Assembly (NCBI RefSeq): GCF_001905655.1
Contig: NZ_JMHT01000054.1
Coordinates: 1 to 37,473 of the forward strand
Origin: Mycobacterium sp. ST-F2
GTDB taxonomy: Bacteria; Actinomycetota; Actinomycetes; Mycobacteriales; Mycobacteriaceae
Reading direction: 5' to 3'
Length of the DNA stretch: 37,473 nt
In this document: piece after piece, positions 14,939 through 22,754 of the stretch
Numbering within the stretch: the stretch's first letter is position 1
Layout: the number at the start of each line of letters is the position of its first letter
The notes under the pieces: generated by a model
The model's database searches: none
The model's input: only the letters and a program-made list of their open reading frames with translations
Told to the model about the DNA's origin: nothing
Translations under genes and position numbers: made by a program

Positions 14939-15868
14939 GTGACCGAAACCCTGCCCACCGGCCTGCTCGCCACCGCCGTCGTCCCCGCCTCGAGCGCCAA
15001 TCTCGGCCCCGGCTTCGACAGCCTGGGTCTGGCGTTGAGTCTGTACGACGAAATTCAGGCTGAGACAACCGATTCCGGTCTCACCATCGAGGTGACGGGG
15101 GAGGGCTCCGGACAGGTTCCGGACGACGAGTCGCATCTGGTTGTCCGGGCCGTCCGGCGTGGTCTGGAGGCCGGCGGCGTCTCGGTTGCTGGCCTGAACA
15201 TCAAGTGCCGCAACGTCATTCCGCATTCGCGGGGGCTCGGGTCGTCGGCGGCCGCGGTGGTCGGTGGCCTCGCCGTCGCCAACGGCCTTATCGCACAATC
15301 GGGTTCGCAGCCGCTGACGCTCGATCAGCTGGTGCAGTTGTCCTCGGAGTTCGAGGGGCATCCGGACAACGCGGCCGCCGCGGTGCTCGGTGGCGCGGTG
15401 GTGTCCTACACCGAACCCGGTCCGGTGTACGCGGCGGCGCCGCTGACGCTGCACCCGGATATCCATCTGTTTCCGGCGATTCCGCAGGTGCGGTCGTCGA
15501 CCGCCGAGACCCGGGCCGTGCTGCCGGACGTCATCGCGCATAAGGACGCCACGTTCAACGTCAGCCGTGCCGCCCTCCTGGTGGTGGCGCTGACCCAGCG
15601 CCCGGATTTGCTGATGGCCGCCACAGAGGACGTGATGCACCAACCGCAGCGCGCGGCGGCGATGCCGGCCTCGGCGGAATATCTCGCGATGCTCCGGCGT
15701 TCTGGGGTGGCAGCAGTGCTTTCCGGTGCTGGACCTGCGGTTATCGCATTCAGCACCGAACCCCAGTTGCCTGCCGAGGTCCTCGAATTCGGCGCGGCCA
15801 AGGGGTTCGCCGTCGAAAAGATGGCAGTGGGCCAAGGGGTTCGCTGGACCGTCGGTGCCGGCGTCTAA
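14939..15868 (+). CDS. thrB: Homoserine kinase
   Basis: The 309-residue GHMP-family kinase phosphorylates homoserine for ThrC. Motif 1 is PASSANLGPGFDSLG (residues about 18-32), the ATP-binding motif 2 is PHSRGLGSSAAA near 95, and motif 3 (SGAGPAVIAF) is near 260. GTG 14939 is chosen because the motif-1 region of homologues starts a few residues later; the frame also runs open upstream through thrC. It closes the argS-lysA-hom-thrC-thrB run. Confidence 0.95.
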   Translation: MTETLPTGLLATAVVPASSANLGPGFDSLGLALSLYDEIQAETTDSGLTIEVTGEGSGQVPDDESHLVVRAVRRGLEAGGVSVAGLNIKCRNVIPHSRGLGSSAAAVVGGLAVANGLIAQSGSQPLTLDQLVQLSSEFEGHPDNAAAAVLGGAVVSYTEPGPVYAAAPLTLHPDIHLFPAIPQVRSSTAETRAVLPDVIAHKDATFNVSRAALLVVALTQRPDLLMAATEDVMHQPQRAAAMPASAEYLAMLRRSGVAAVLSGAGPAVIAFSTEPQLPAEVLEFGAAKGFAVEKMAVGQGVRWTVGAGV

Positions 15869-15897
15869 ACGGAAAGCACACGCCGGAGTGGCATTTC

Positions 15898-15930
15898 TTG
15901 CTTCATTGTCGGATGCGAGATATTCTCGCA
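15898..15930 (+). promoter_or_regulatory. Candidate rho promoter with a palindrome over the -10 box
   Basis: TTGCTT (15898-15903) and TATTCT (15921-15926) are separated by 17 bp. A perfect 7-bp inverted repeat, TGCGAGA-TAT-TCTCGCA (15914-15930), is centred on the -10. Transcription from here would give a leader of about 230 nt before rho. The palindrome could be an operator or a hairpin in read-through RNA. The rest of 15869-16161 has no gene I can support. Confidence 0.45.
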
Positions 15931-16161
15931 CCGTCCAGCAATCGCAGGCTCTAGTACCTGCGCCTACGGTAGGACGACCACTCTTCTCTTTGATGTTCAA
16001 CTCGTGGACTGATGGTTCGCCGCACGGCGGCAAATCCTGGTGCTTGGCTGATGCAGTGCCTCAGCTGACCAGGCATTTGACGAATGCGGTTCGGGGATGC
16101 CGTCCGACTGCGAACCAAACCCTCGCCTGATCAGACGTGCGAGGGCACAGAAAGGAAATCC

Positions 16162-18135
16162 GTGACTGATACGGACCTCTTCACCGCCGATGGCAACACT
16201 GATGCCCCGGCAACTGAAGCGCCGGCGGCCGGACGCTCCGGATCGCTGACCAGTCTTCTGCTTCCCGACCTGCGCGCGCTCGCTGCCGAAGCAGGCGTCA
16301 AGGGCACCTCCGGCATGCGCAAGAGCGAACTGATCGCGGCCATCCGCGAACACCGCGGCGAGGCCAACGGCGCGAAGGCCGAGGCCAAGGCCGCCAAGGC
16401 CACCGAGCCCAGGGCCGAAGCCAAGAACGAGGCCAAGGCTCCCGAGGCCGTCAACGGCACCGACGCCCCCGCCGAGGTCAAGGAAGCCCAGGCCCCGGCC
16501 GCGGACACCGCCGGTGAAGCCGCCGCTGGTGACGCCCCCGCCGCTGAGCAGGCCCCGCGGCGCGAGCGCCGTGGCGCGTCGCGTCGCGCCGGCTCGCCCG
16601 CCGATGGCGAAGCCGGCGATGCCGCCGACAAGCCTGCCGACAAGTCGGAGAACGCCGACAACGCCGACGCCCCGCGCGAGGAGCGCAACCGCGACCGCAA
16701 CGCTGACAACAGCAACCAGGGCGGCAACAAGGGCGAAGGTAACCAGGGCGGCAACCGCGACCAGGGTGGCAACCGCGACCGCGGTGGCGACAACCAGGGC
16801 GGTAACCGCAACCAGGGCGGCAACCGCGACCAGGGCGACAACTCCAACAACAATGACGACGACGACAGCCGTGGCGGCCGTCGTGGCCGTCGGTTCCGTG
16901 ACCGCGACCGTCGTCGTCGTGGGGAACGTGGCGACAACCAGGGCGGCAACGCCGAGACCGAACTGCGCGAGGACGACGTCCTGCAGCCGGTCGCCGGCAT
17001 CCTCGACGTGCTGGACAACTACGCGTTCGTCCGCACCTCGGGCTACCTGGCCGGACCGAACGACGTCTACGTCTCGATGAACATGGTCCGCAAGAACGGC
17101 CTGCGCCGCGGCGATGCCGTGACCGGCGCCGTGCGGGTCCCCCGCGAAGGCGAGAACACCGGTGGCGGCAACAACCCGCGCCAGAAGTTCAACCCGCTGG
17201 TGCGTCTGGACAGCGTCAACGGTGGTCCTGTCGAGGCTGCGCGCAACCGGCCCGACTTCACCAAGCTGACCCCGCTGTACCCGAACCAGCGACTGCGCCT
17301 GGAGACCACTCCGGAGCGGCTGACCACGCGTGTGATCGACCTGATCATGCCGATCGGTAAGGGCCAGCGTGCGCTGATCGTGTCCCCGCCGAAGGCCGGT
17401 AAGACCACGATCATGCAGGACATCGCCAACGCGATCACCAGAAACAACCCGGAATGCCACCTCATGGTGGTGCTCGTCGACGAGCGTCCGGAAGAGGTCA
17501 CCGACATGCAGCGCTCGGTGAAGGGTGAGGTCATCGCCTCGACCTTCGACCGTCCGCCGTCAGACCACACCCAGGCCGCCGAGCTGGCCATCGAGCGGGC
17601 CAAGCGCCTGGTCGAGCAGGGCAAGGACGTCGTGGTGCTGCTGGACTCGATCACCCGTCTGGGACGTGCGTACAACAACGCGTCGCCGGCGTCGGGCCGC
17701 ATCCTGTCCGGTGGTGTCGACTCCACCGCGCTGTACCCGCCGAAGCGGTTCCTCGGTGCTGCCCGCAACATCGAGAACGGTGGCTCGCTGACCATCATCG
17801 CGACCGCCATGGTCGAGACCGGCTCCACCGGTGACACCGTCATCTTCGAGGAGTTCAAGGGCACGGGTAACGCCGAGCTCAAGCTCGACCGCAAGATCGC
17901 CGAGCGCCGGGTGTTCCCGGCCGTGGACGTCAACCCGTCCGGTACCCGTAAGGACGAGCTGCTGCTCGGCCCGGACGAGTTCGCGGTCGTGCACAAGCTG
18001 CGCCGGGTGCTGTCGGGTCTGGACCCGCACCAGGCCATCGACCTGCTGATGAGCCAGCTGCGCAAGACCAAGACCAACTACGAGTTCCTGGTCCAGGTCT
18101 CCAAGACCGCGCCCGGCAACATGGACGCCGACTAG
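16162..18135 (+). CDS. rho: Transcription termination factor Rho, with long Asn/Gly/Arg-rich insert
   Basis: The 657-residue RNA-dependent helicase ends transcription. The N-terminal Rho_N helix bundle is at residues about 18-65. A long disordered insert follows (about 70-270), first Ala/Glu/Lys-rich, then with NQGGNRDQGG-type repeats and an RGGRRGRRFRDRDRRRR patch. The cold-shock RNA-binding fold and the RecA motor with P-loop SPPKAGKTT complete it. Actinobacterial Rho proteins carry such inserts, which bind structured RNA. M550 (in IIATAMVETG) stands where E. coli has Leu; in M. tuberculosis a Leu-to-Met change in the bicyclomycin pocket is reported to give resistance. GTG 16162 has AAAGGA 5 bases upstream; the longer frame from 16084 is not needed. 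Confidence 0.96.
   Translation: MTDTDLFTADGNTDAPATEAPAAGRSGSLTSLLLPDLRALAAEAGVKGTSGMRKSELIAAIREHRGEANGAKAEAKAAKATEPRAEAKNEAKAPEAVNGTDAPAEVKEAQAPAADTAGEAAAGDAPAAEQAPRRERRGASRRAGSPADGEAGDAADKPADKSENADNADAPREERNRDRNADNSNQGGNKGEGNQGGNRDQGGNRDRGGDNQGGNRNQGGNRDQGDNSNNNDDDDSRGGRRGRRFRDRDRRRRGERGDNQGGNAETELREDDVLQPVAGILDVLDNYAFVRTSGYLAGPNDVYVSMNMVRKNGLRRGDAVTGAVRVPREGENTGGGNNPRQKFNPLVRLDSVNGGPVEAARNRPDFTKLTPLYPNQRLRLETTPERLTTRVIDLIMPIGKGQRALIVSPPKAGKTTIMQDIANAITRNNPECHLMVVLVDERPEEVTDMQRSVKGEVIASTFDRPPSDHTQAAELAIERAKRLVEQGKDVVVLLDSITRLGRAYNNASPASGRILSGGVDSTALYPPKRFLGAARNIENGGSLTIIATAMVETGSTGDTVIFEEFKGTGNAELKLDRKIAERRVFPAVDVNPSGTRKDELLLGPDEFAVVHKLRRVLSGLDPHQAIDLLMSQLRKTKTNYEFLVQVSKTAPGNMDAD
16716..16950 (+). 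repeat. Coding repeats for the Asn-Gln-Gly-Gly-Asn-Arg segment of Rho
   Basis: The segment repeats short units such as AACCAGGGCGGCAACCGCGAC with small variations, giving NQGGN(R)(D) repeats, then a run of Asn/Asp codons and Arg-rich codons. It is low-complexity coding DNA and likely to vary in length between strains. Confidence 0.7.
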
Positions 18136-18151
18136 TCGTTCGCCAGAACAG

Positions 18152-18177
18152 CGCAACCCCCGAATTCGGGGGTTGCG
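18152..18177 (+). terminator. Terminator hairpin after rho
   Basis: A perfect 26-bp palindrome (13-bp arms starting CGCAACCCCCGAA) lies 16 bases after the rho stop. There is no T-run, which is usual for mycobacterial hairpin terminators. It separates rho from the convergent TetR gene and could act in both directions. Confidence 0.7.
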
Positions 18178-18304
18178 TCGTATCCAGGGTCGTACCCATC
18201 CGGCCGGTGATATCACCGGCGATACCGGGTTCCGGAGTCGTGTGGGTGCAGAGGGCGAGGTGCTGCAGTGACGAATGTGAACGCTGTTGCAGGTGCGCTC
18301 GCGC

Positions 18305-18904
18305 TTAAGGTTGGGCCTTCAGTCCCGGCATGACGTAGCGGCGCACGTGCGCGAGCAGCTCTTCGGAGTTGTTGGCGTCCAATCGCTGCCCGGGCATCGT
18401 GGCCAGCGACAGGATCACGCGCGCGATCCATTCGGCGGCGTCGTCGATGTCGGTGTCGGTGTGGATCTCGCCGTTGTCGCGCGCGGCGACGAGATACCGG
18501 GACCAGAATTCGGCGAGGTCGGGCACCAGGCCCTGGACGCCGGCGCCGGCGCAGGCGGCGAACTCGTCCGGCTCCTCGACACGCAGCTTCATCAGCAGGG
18601 CGCCGGGGTCGTCATAGGCGGTGCGGCCGTGCTGAATTCCGGTCACTATCTGGTTGTCCAGGCCTTCGATCGACTCCAGCATGGCGTGTGCGTCGGTCCA
18701 GTAGGCGTTGTTCAGGCGGACGATCGCGGCACCCAGCAGGCTCACCTTGTCCGGGAAATGCCGGTACAGCCAGCCGCGGGAGACCCCGGCAGCCTCAGCG
18801 ACCTCGGATACCGTCGTGGCGCGAATTCCCTTGGCGCGCATGCACTCTTCGGCGGCGTCGATCAGCCGATCACGCACGCTTCTCGGGGATTCTGGGCTTG
18901 CCAC
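18305..18904 (-). CDS. TetR-family transcription regulator
   Basis: The 199-residue protein has an N-terminal TetR helix-turn-helix (residues about 8-55: RLIDAAEECMRAKG, TTVSEVAEAAGVSRGWLYRHFPDK) and a variable ligand-binding part. I prefer GTG 18904 (AGGAGA 7 bases upstream) over GTG 18919, which overlaps that ribosome binding site. It is divergent from the acyl-CoA ligase gene, so it probably represses that gene and itself, with a fatty-acyl or similar ligand. The 146-bp gap holds the palindrome ACCATGGT (18979-18986) as one possible operator half. Confidence 0.9.
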   Translation of the reverse strand: MASPESPRSVRDRLIDAAEECMRAKGIRATTVSEVAEAAGVSRGWLYRHFPDKVSLLGAAIVRLNNAYWTDAHAMLESIEGLDNQIVTGIQHGRTAYDDPGALLMKLRVEEPDEFAACAGAGVQGLVPDLAEFWSRYLVAARDNGEIHTDTDIDDAAEWIARVILSLATMPGQRLDANNSEELLAHVRRYVMPGLKAQP

Positions 18905-19050
18905 CGGGTGTCTCCTCACATGTCAACCGGGCGAACGACGATTCTGCCAGGGTGCTGACGCTATTGCGTTACGCCACAACCATGGTAGACACTTTCTGGA
19001 ATCTGTTCACTCGGGTGGTTCTCGTGATCGCCCATGCACCGGGAGCCCAC

Positions 19051-20613
19051 ATGGCGGACACCCTTCAGCAGTTGCTTCGCGAACGCGCCGACCAGGACAC
19101 CGTCGCCGTCAAGTACGGGGATGCGACCTGGACGTGGCGAGAGTACGTTGCCGGAGCGCAGGCTCAGGCCGCCGCCCTCATCGGCCAGGCCGATCCGCGG
19201 CGGCCGCTGCACGTCGGCACCCTGCTGGGCAACACCCCCGACATGCTGACGGCGCTGGCCGCCGCGGCGCTGGGCGGCTACGTGCTGTGCGGCATCAACA
19301 ACACCCGTCGCGGCGAGGCACTGGCCCGCGACATCGCGCGCGTCGAATGCCAGATCGTCCTGGTCGACGAGAAGCACTGCGACCTGCTCGAGGGCCTCAG
19401 CCTGCCCGGCGTCACCGTCATCGACGTCACTGCGACCGACTGGCCGCGGCAGGAGCTGACGCCGCATCGTGAAGTCGGACCCGACGACACCTTCATGATG
19501 ATCTTCACCTCCGGCACCAGTGGCGAGCCCAAAGCCGTCGAGGTGGCGCACTCCATCGTGCTGTTCTCGGCGGCAGCGCTGGTACAGCGCTACGAACTGA
19601 CCGCCAGCGACACCTGCTACCTGGCCATGCCGCTGTTCCACTCCAACGGCGTCTACGCCGGCTGGGGCGTCGCGCTCGGATCGGGAGCGGCCATGGCGCC
19701 CGCGCAGTTCTCCGCGTCGGGATTCCTCCCGGACATCCGCCGCTACGGCGCGACCTACATGAACTACGTCGGCAAGCCGCTGGCCTACATCCTGGCCACC
19801 GCCGAGCAGCTCGACGACCACGACAACCCGCTGCGCGTGGCCTTCGGCAACGAGGCCGCCGACCGCGACATCGACGAGTTCAGCCGCCGCTTCGGCTGCA
19901 GCGTGTGGGACGGCTTCGGCTCGACCGAGCTCGCGATCATCATCACCCGCTCCGAAGGCACTCCGGCCGGCAGCGTCGGCAAGGGCTTCCCAGGCGTCGC
20001 CATCTACGACCCGGAGACCGTCACCGAGTGCGAGGTGGCCCGCTTCGATGAGACCGGTGCGCTCGTCAACGCCGAGGCGGCCACCGGCGAGCTGGTGAAC
20101 ACCAACGGCAGCGGCATGTTCCGCGGCTACCACAACGACCAGGGCGCGACCGACGAACGACTGCGGCATGGCATGTACTGGTCCGGGGATCTGGCCTACC
20201 GCGACGCCGACGGCTGGATCTACCTGGCCGGCCGCACCGCCGACTGGATGCGGGTCGACGGAGAGAACATCACCGCGGCACCCATCGAACGAATCCTGTT
20301 GCGCCACCCCGTGATCAGTCGCGTCGCGGTCTACCCGGTGCCCGACGAGTTCGTCGGCGACCAGGTGATGGCCGCCATGGTGCTGCGCGACGGCCAGACC
20401 CTGGACCCGAAGTCGTTCGCGGAATTCCTGGCCGCACAGCCGGACATGTCCCCGAAGTCCTGGCCGCGGTACGTCTGGCTCGCCGACGACCTGCCGAGCA
20501 CAGCGACCAACAAGATTCTCAAGCGCGAACTGGTCGCACTGGGCGCCGATCCGGCAGGCCGGGTGCTGTGGAAGCGCGACGGCACCGACTACGCCCTGCT
20601 GCCCGAAAACTGA
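19051..20613 (+). CDS. Acyl-CoA ligase (FadD1/FadD17-like)
   Basis: The 520-residue member of the ANL superfamily activates a carboxylic acid to acyl-AMP and then the CoA thioester. The P-loop motif IFTSGTSGEPKAVEVAH is near residue 150, the A5-type motif DGFGSTE near 290, YWSGDLAYRDADGWIYLAGR near 375, and the C-terminal catalytic Lys region is TATNKILKREL. ATG 19051 has GGGAG 5 bases upstream; an in-frame ATG near 18983 would add a hydrophobic leader and is less likely. The substrate is unknown; the divergent TetR gene suggests it is inducible. Confidence 0.88.
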   Translation: MADTLQQLLRERADQDTVAVKYGDATWTWREYVAGAQAQAAALIGQADPRRPLHVGTLLGNTPDMLTALAAAALGGYVLCGINNTRRGEALARDIARVECQIVLVDEKHCDLLEGLSLPGVTVIDVTATDWPRQELTPHREVGPDDTFMMIFTSGTSGEPKAVEVAHSIVLFSAAALVQRYELTASDTCYLAMPLFHSNGVYAGWGVALGSGAAMAPAQFSASGFLPDIRRYGATYMNYVGKPLAYILATAEQLDDHDNPLRVAFGNEAADRDIDEFSRRFGCSVWDGFGSTELAIIITRSEGTPAGSVGKGFPGVAIYDPETVTECEVARFDETGALVNAEAATGELVNTNGSGMFRGYHNDQGATDERLRHGMYWSGDLAYRDADGWIYLAGRTADWMRVDGENITAAPIERILLRHPVISRVAVYPVPDEFVGDQVMAAMVLRDGQTLDPKSFAEFLAAQPDMSPKSWPRYVWLADDLPSTATNKILKRELVALGADPAGRVLWKRDGTDYALLPEN

Positions 20614-20625
20614 TCTGCGTGATCG

Positions 20626-20652
20626 TGTCCCCCTGACGGGTTCCCGTTCGTC
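20626..20652 (+). promoter_or_regulatory. Candidate ECF42-type promoter before the DGPF gene
   Basis: TGTCCC (20626-20631) and CGTC (20649-20652) are spaced by 17 bp, close to the published ECF42 pattern (TGTCGA in the -35, CGA/CGTC in the -10). The start of transcription would fall about 30 bases before the ATG at 20691. A match would mean the sigma factor controls its own operon. Confidence 0.4.
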
Positions 20653-20690
20653 TCATTGCTGTTGGACGATCAACCCAGAAGGAGACCACG

Positions 20691-21035
20691 ATGAAATACG
20701 CAACGCTGATCTACATCAAGCCGGGCAGCCACGACACCGACATCACCGAGGAAGAGCACGCGGCCCTCAGTGCCGAGTACGCGGCACTTCGTCAGGACCC
20801 GCAGTGCATCGATGGCGGCCACCTGCAGCCCGTCGAAACCGCGACATCGGTGCGGGGTGACGGCCTGATCACCGACGGTCCGTTCGCCGACACGAAGGAG
20901 GTCTTCGCCGGCTACTTCGTCATCGAAGCCGACAATCTCGACGACGCTCTCAAGTTCGCCCAGCGCATCCCGGCCGTGCGACTCGGTGGCGGCGTCGAGG
21001 TGCGGCCGCTCTTCGAGGTCCCGGGCGAGGGATAG
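20691..21035 (+). CDS. DGPF-domain (YCII-related) protein
   Basis: The 114-residue single-domain protein begins MKYATLIYIKPGS and holds the DGPF motif in LITDGPFADTKE, followed by the GYFVIEADNLDDAL ferredoxin-like half. This family is linked by gene neighbourhood to ECF42 sigma factors, as here; its biochemical role is not known. AAGGAG lies 6 bases before the ATG. The next gene's frame overlaps its end. Confidence 0.9.
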   Translation: MKYATLIYIKPGSHDTDITEEEHAALSAEYAALRQDPQCIDGGHLQPVETATSVRGDGLITDGPFADTKEVFAGYFVIEADNLDDALKFAQRIPAVRLGGGVEVRPLFEVPGEG

Positions 21036-22290
21036 GGCGAGCGAGGCGACGGGGAGGGGCAACTGGGCGAGCGAAGCGACGGGAAGGGTTGAGCTACTGA
21101 TCGACGCGATCTTCCAGCGCGAGTGGGGCCGGGTCCTGGCCGCGCTCATCGGCATCCTCGGCGACTTCGAACTTGCCGAGGATGCCGCGCAGGAGGCGTT
21201 CGTACGGGCCGCCGAGCGATGGCCGCACGACGGCGTGCCCGACGCGCCGGTGGCCTGGCTGGTCCGTACCGGACGCAATGTGGCGATCGACCGGTTGCGC
21301 CGCGAGCAGACCCTGCGCGCCAAAACCCGTCTGCTCGAAGCGGATCGGCAGGGTCAGAACATGGACGAGATCGACCTCGACGACAGCACCATCGGCGACG
21401 AGCGCCTGCAGCTGATCTTCATGTGCTGCCATCCGGCACTGGCCCGCGAAGCGCAGGTGGCCCTCACCCTGCGGGCCCTCGGCGGGCTGACGACGGCCGA
21501 CATCGGGCGCGCGTTCCTGGTCTCCGAAGACACGATGAAGCGCCGGCTGTCTCGGGCCAAGGCGAAGATCAAGGCGACGAACATCCCGTTCGCCCTGCCC
21601 GCGGACCCGGCACTGCCCGACCGGGTGTCGGTGGTGCTCGCGGTGATCTACCTGATCTTCAACCAGGGTTTCACCGAGCGCGACGACCTCGCCGCCGAAG
21701 CGATCCGGCTGGGCCGCCTCCTTGCCGACCTCCTGGTCGACGAGCCCGAGGCCTACGGGCTGCTGGCCCTGATGTTGCTGCACGATTCGCGCCGCACAGC
21801 CCGTGTGGTCGACGGCCGGGTGGTGCCCCTCGCCGAGCAGGATCGGGCATTGCACGACCAGGCCAAGATCGACGCGGGCCGGGCCGCCCTCGACCGCGCG
21901 CTGGCCCTGCGGCTGGCCGCCGGGCCGTATGTGCTGCAGGCGGCCATCGCCGCCCTGCAGGCCGAGCCGGTCATCGATTGGCGCGAGGTCGTGGTTCTGT
22001 ACGAGCGGCTCGAAGAGCTGACGGGATCACCGGTCGTCGCACTCAACCGCGCGGTCGCCGTCGCCGAGTCCGGCGATCCCGCCCGGGCGCTGGAGCTCGT
22101 GGATGCGCTTGACCTGGGCGATTACCGCTATCTGCCCTCCACTCGGGCGGAACTGCTGCGGCGTCTGGGCCGCGCCGGCGAGGCGCGCAGGGAGTTCGAA
22201 CGCGCCCTGACTTTGGCGACGACCGAGCCGGAACGACGATTCCTGGAGCGTCGCCTGGCCGAGCTGGGGCAGCGCTGTGCCGAGGAATAG
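20986..22290 (+). CDS. ECF42-like RNA polymerase sigma factor with C-terminal extension
   Basis: From residue about 35 on the protein shows sigma region 2 (REWGRVLAALIGILGDFELAEDAAQEAFVRAAERWP, then VAWLVRTGRNVAIDRLRR) and region 4 (LTLRALGGLTTADIGRAFLVSEDTMKRRLSRAKAKI). A 220-residue C-terminal extension with TPR-like helices follows, typical of ECF42, which lacks an anti-sigma partner. GTG 20986 is the only ATG/GTG/TTG in frame near the beginning, but it adds about 34 low-complexity residues and overlaps the DGPF gene by 50 bases. A CTG at 21097 has GGGAAGGG 8 bases upstream and gives the normal N-terminus. The true start is open. Confidence 0.85.
   Translation: MAASRCGRSSRSRARDRASEATGRGNWASEATGRVELLIDAIFQREWGRVLAALIGILGDFELAEDAAQEAFVRAAERWPHDGVPDAPVAWLVRTGRNVAIDRLRREQTLRAKTRLLEADRQGQNMDEIDLDDSTIGDERLQLIFMCCHPALAREAQVALTLRALGGLTTADIGRAFLVSEDTMKRRLSRAKAKIKATNIPFALPADPALPDRVSVVLAVIYLIFNQGFTERDDLAAEAIRLGRLLADLLVDEPEAYGLLALMLLHDSRRTARVVDGRVVPLAEQDRALHDQAKIDAGRAALDRALALRLAAGPYVLQAAIAALQAEPVIDWREVVVLYERLEELTGSPVVALNRAVAVAESGDPARALELVDALDLGDYRYLPSTRAELLRRLGRAGEARREFERALTLATTEPERRFLERRLAELGQRCAEE
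21035..21088 (+). repeat. Two 24-bp repeats at the DGPF-sigma junction
   Basis: GGGCGAGCGAGGCGACGGGG and the following AGGG at 21035-21058 are repeated with two G-to-A changes at 21065-21088. The repeats fill the junction between the two genes and supply the purine-rich sequence that would be the sigma gene's ribosome binding site. GAGCGAAGCGA-type repeats recur between mycobacterial genes. Confidence 0.75.
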
Positions 22291-22329
22291 TCACCGGCCC
22301 GGACGCGTTTAGGACCTTGGCGGCTGACC

Positions 22330-22338
22330 TGGCATAAT
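22330..22338 (+). promoter_or_regulatory. Candidate rpmE promoter (extended -10)
   Basis: TGG-CATAAT (22330-22338) is an extended -10 box with no strong -35. A second -10-like AATAAT is at 22375-22380. Either would drive rpmE. The gap 22291-22418 shows nothing else. Confidence 0.4.
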
Positions 22339-22418
22339 CGACCGCCGAACCCCCTCGGTTCCGGTTCACGTCCGAATAATCGGGCGACCCGGCGCCATCG
22401 ATCACAGAGGACCATGAA

Positions 22419-22655
22419 ATGAAATCGGGTATTCACCCCGCATACGTCGAGACCACCGTGGTCTGCGGTTGCGGCAACAGCTTCCAGACGCGCAGCACCA
22501 AGGAAAGCGGCCACATCGTGGTCGAGGTGTGCTCGCAGTGCCACCCGTTCTACACGGGCAAGCAGAAGCTTCTCGACACCGGCGGCCGCGTGGCCCGCTT
22601 CGAGAAGCGGTACGGCAAGCGCAACGTCGGCTCGAAGGCCGCGTCCGAGAGCTAG
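22419..22655 (+). CDS. rpmE: 50S ribosomal protein L31 (zinc-binding form)
   Basis: The 78-residue protein keeps the zinc ligands of the C+ type: C-x-C (VCGCG) and C-x2-C (CSQCHPFYTGKQK). It bridges the ribosomal subunits. Mycobacteria also have a zinc-free paralogue used under zinc limitation, so this is the zinc-replete copy. ATG 22419 has AGAGGA 7 bases upstream. An ATG at 22414 reads ATG-AAA-TGA and overlaps the real start. Confidence 0.97.
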   Translation: MKSGIHPAYVETTVVCGCGNSFQTRSTKESGHIVVEVCSQCHPFYTGKQKLLDTGGRVARFEKRYGKRNVGSKAASES

Positions 22656-22663
22656 CTACGTTC

Positions 22664-22709
22664 ACGGCGCCCGATCTGTCGCATTCGCGTCAGGTCCGGG
22701 CGCCGTTTT
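22664..22709 (+). terminator. Intrinsic terminator after rpmE
   Basis: A perfect 10-bp stem, ACGGCGCCCG (22664-22673) with CGGGCGCCGT (22697-22706), is followed directly by TTTT (22706-22709). The loop is 23 bases. This is one of the few classical stem-plus-T terminators in the window, and it cuts rpmE off from prfA. Confidence 0.75.
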
Positions 22710-22754
22710 CGTATCCAGAACCCGGCACCCCAGAACAACCGCAGGAGTCCGAAA

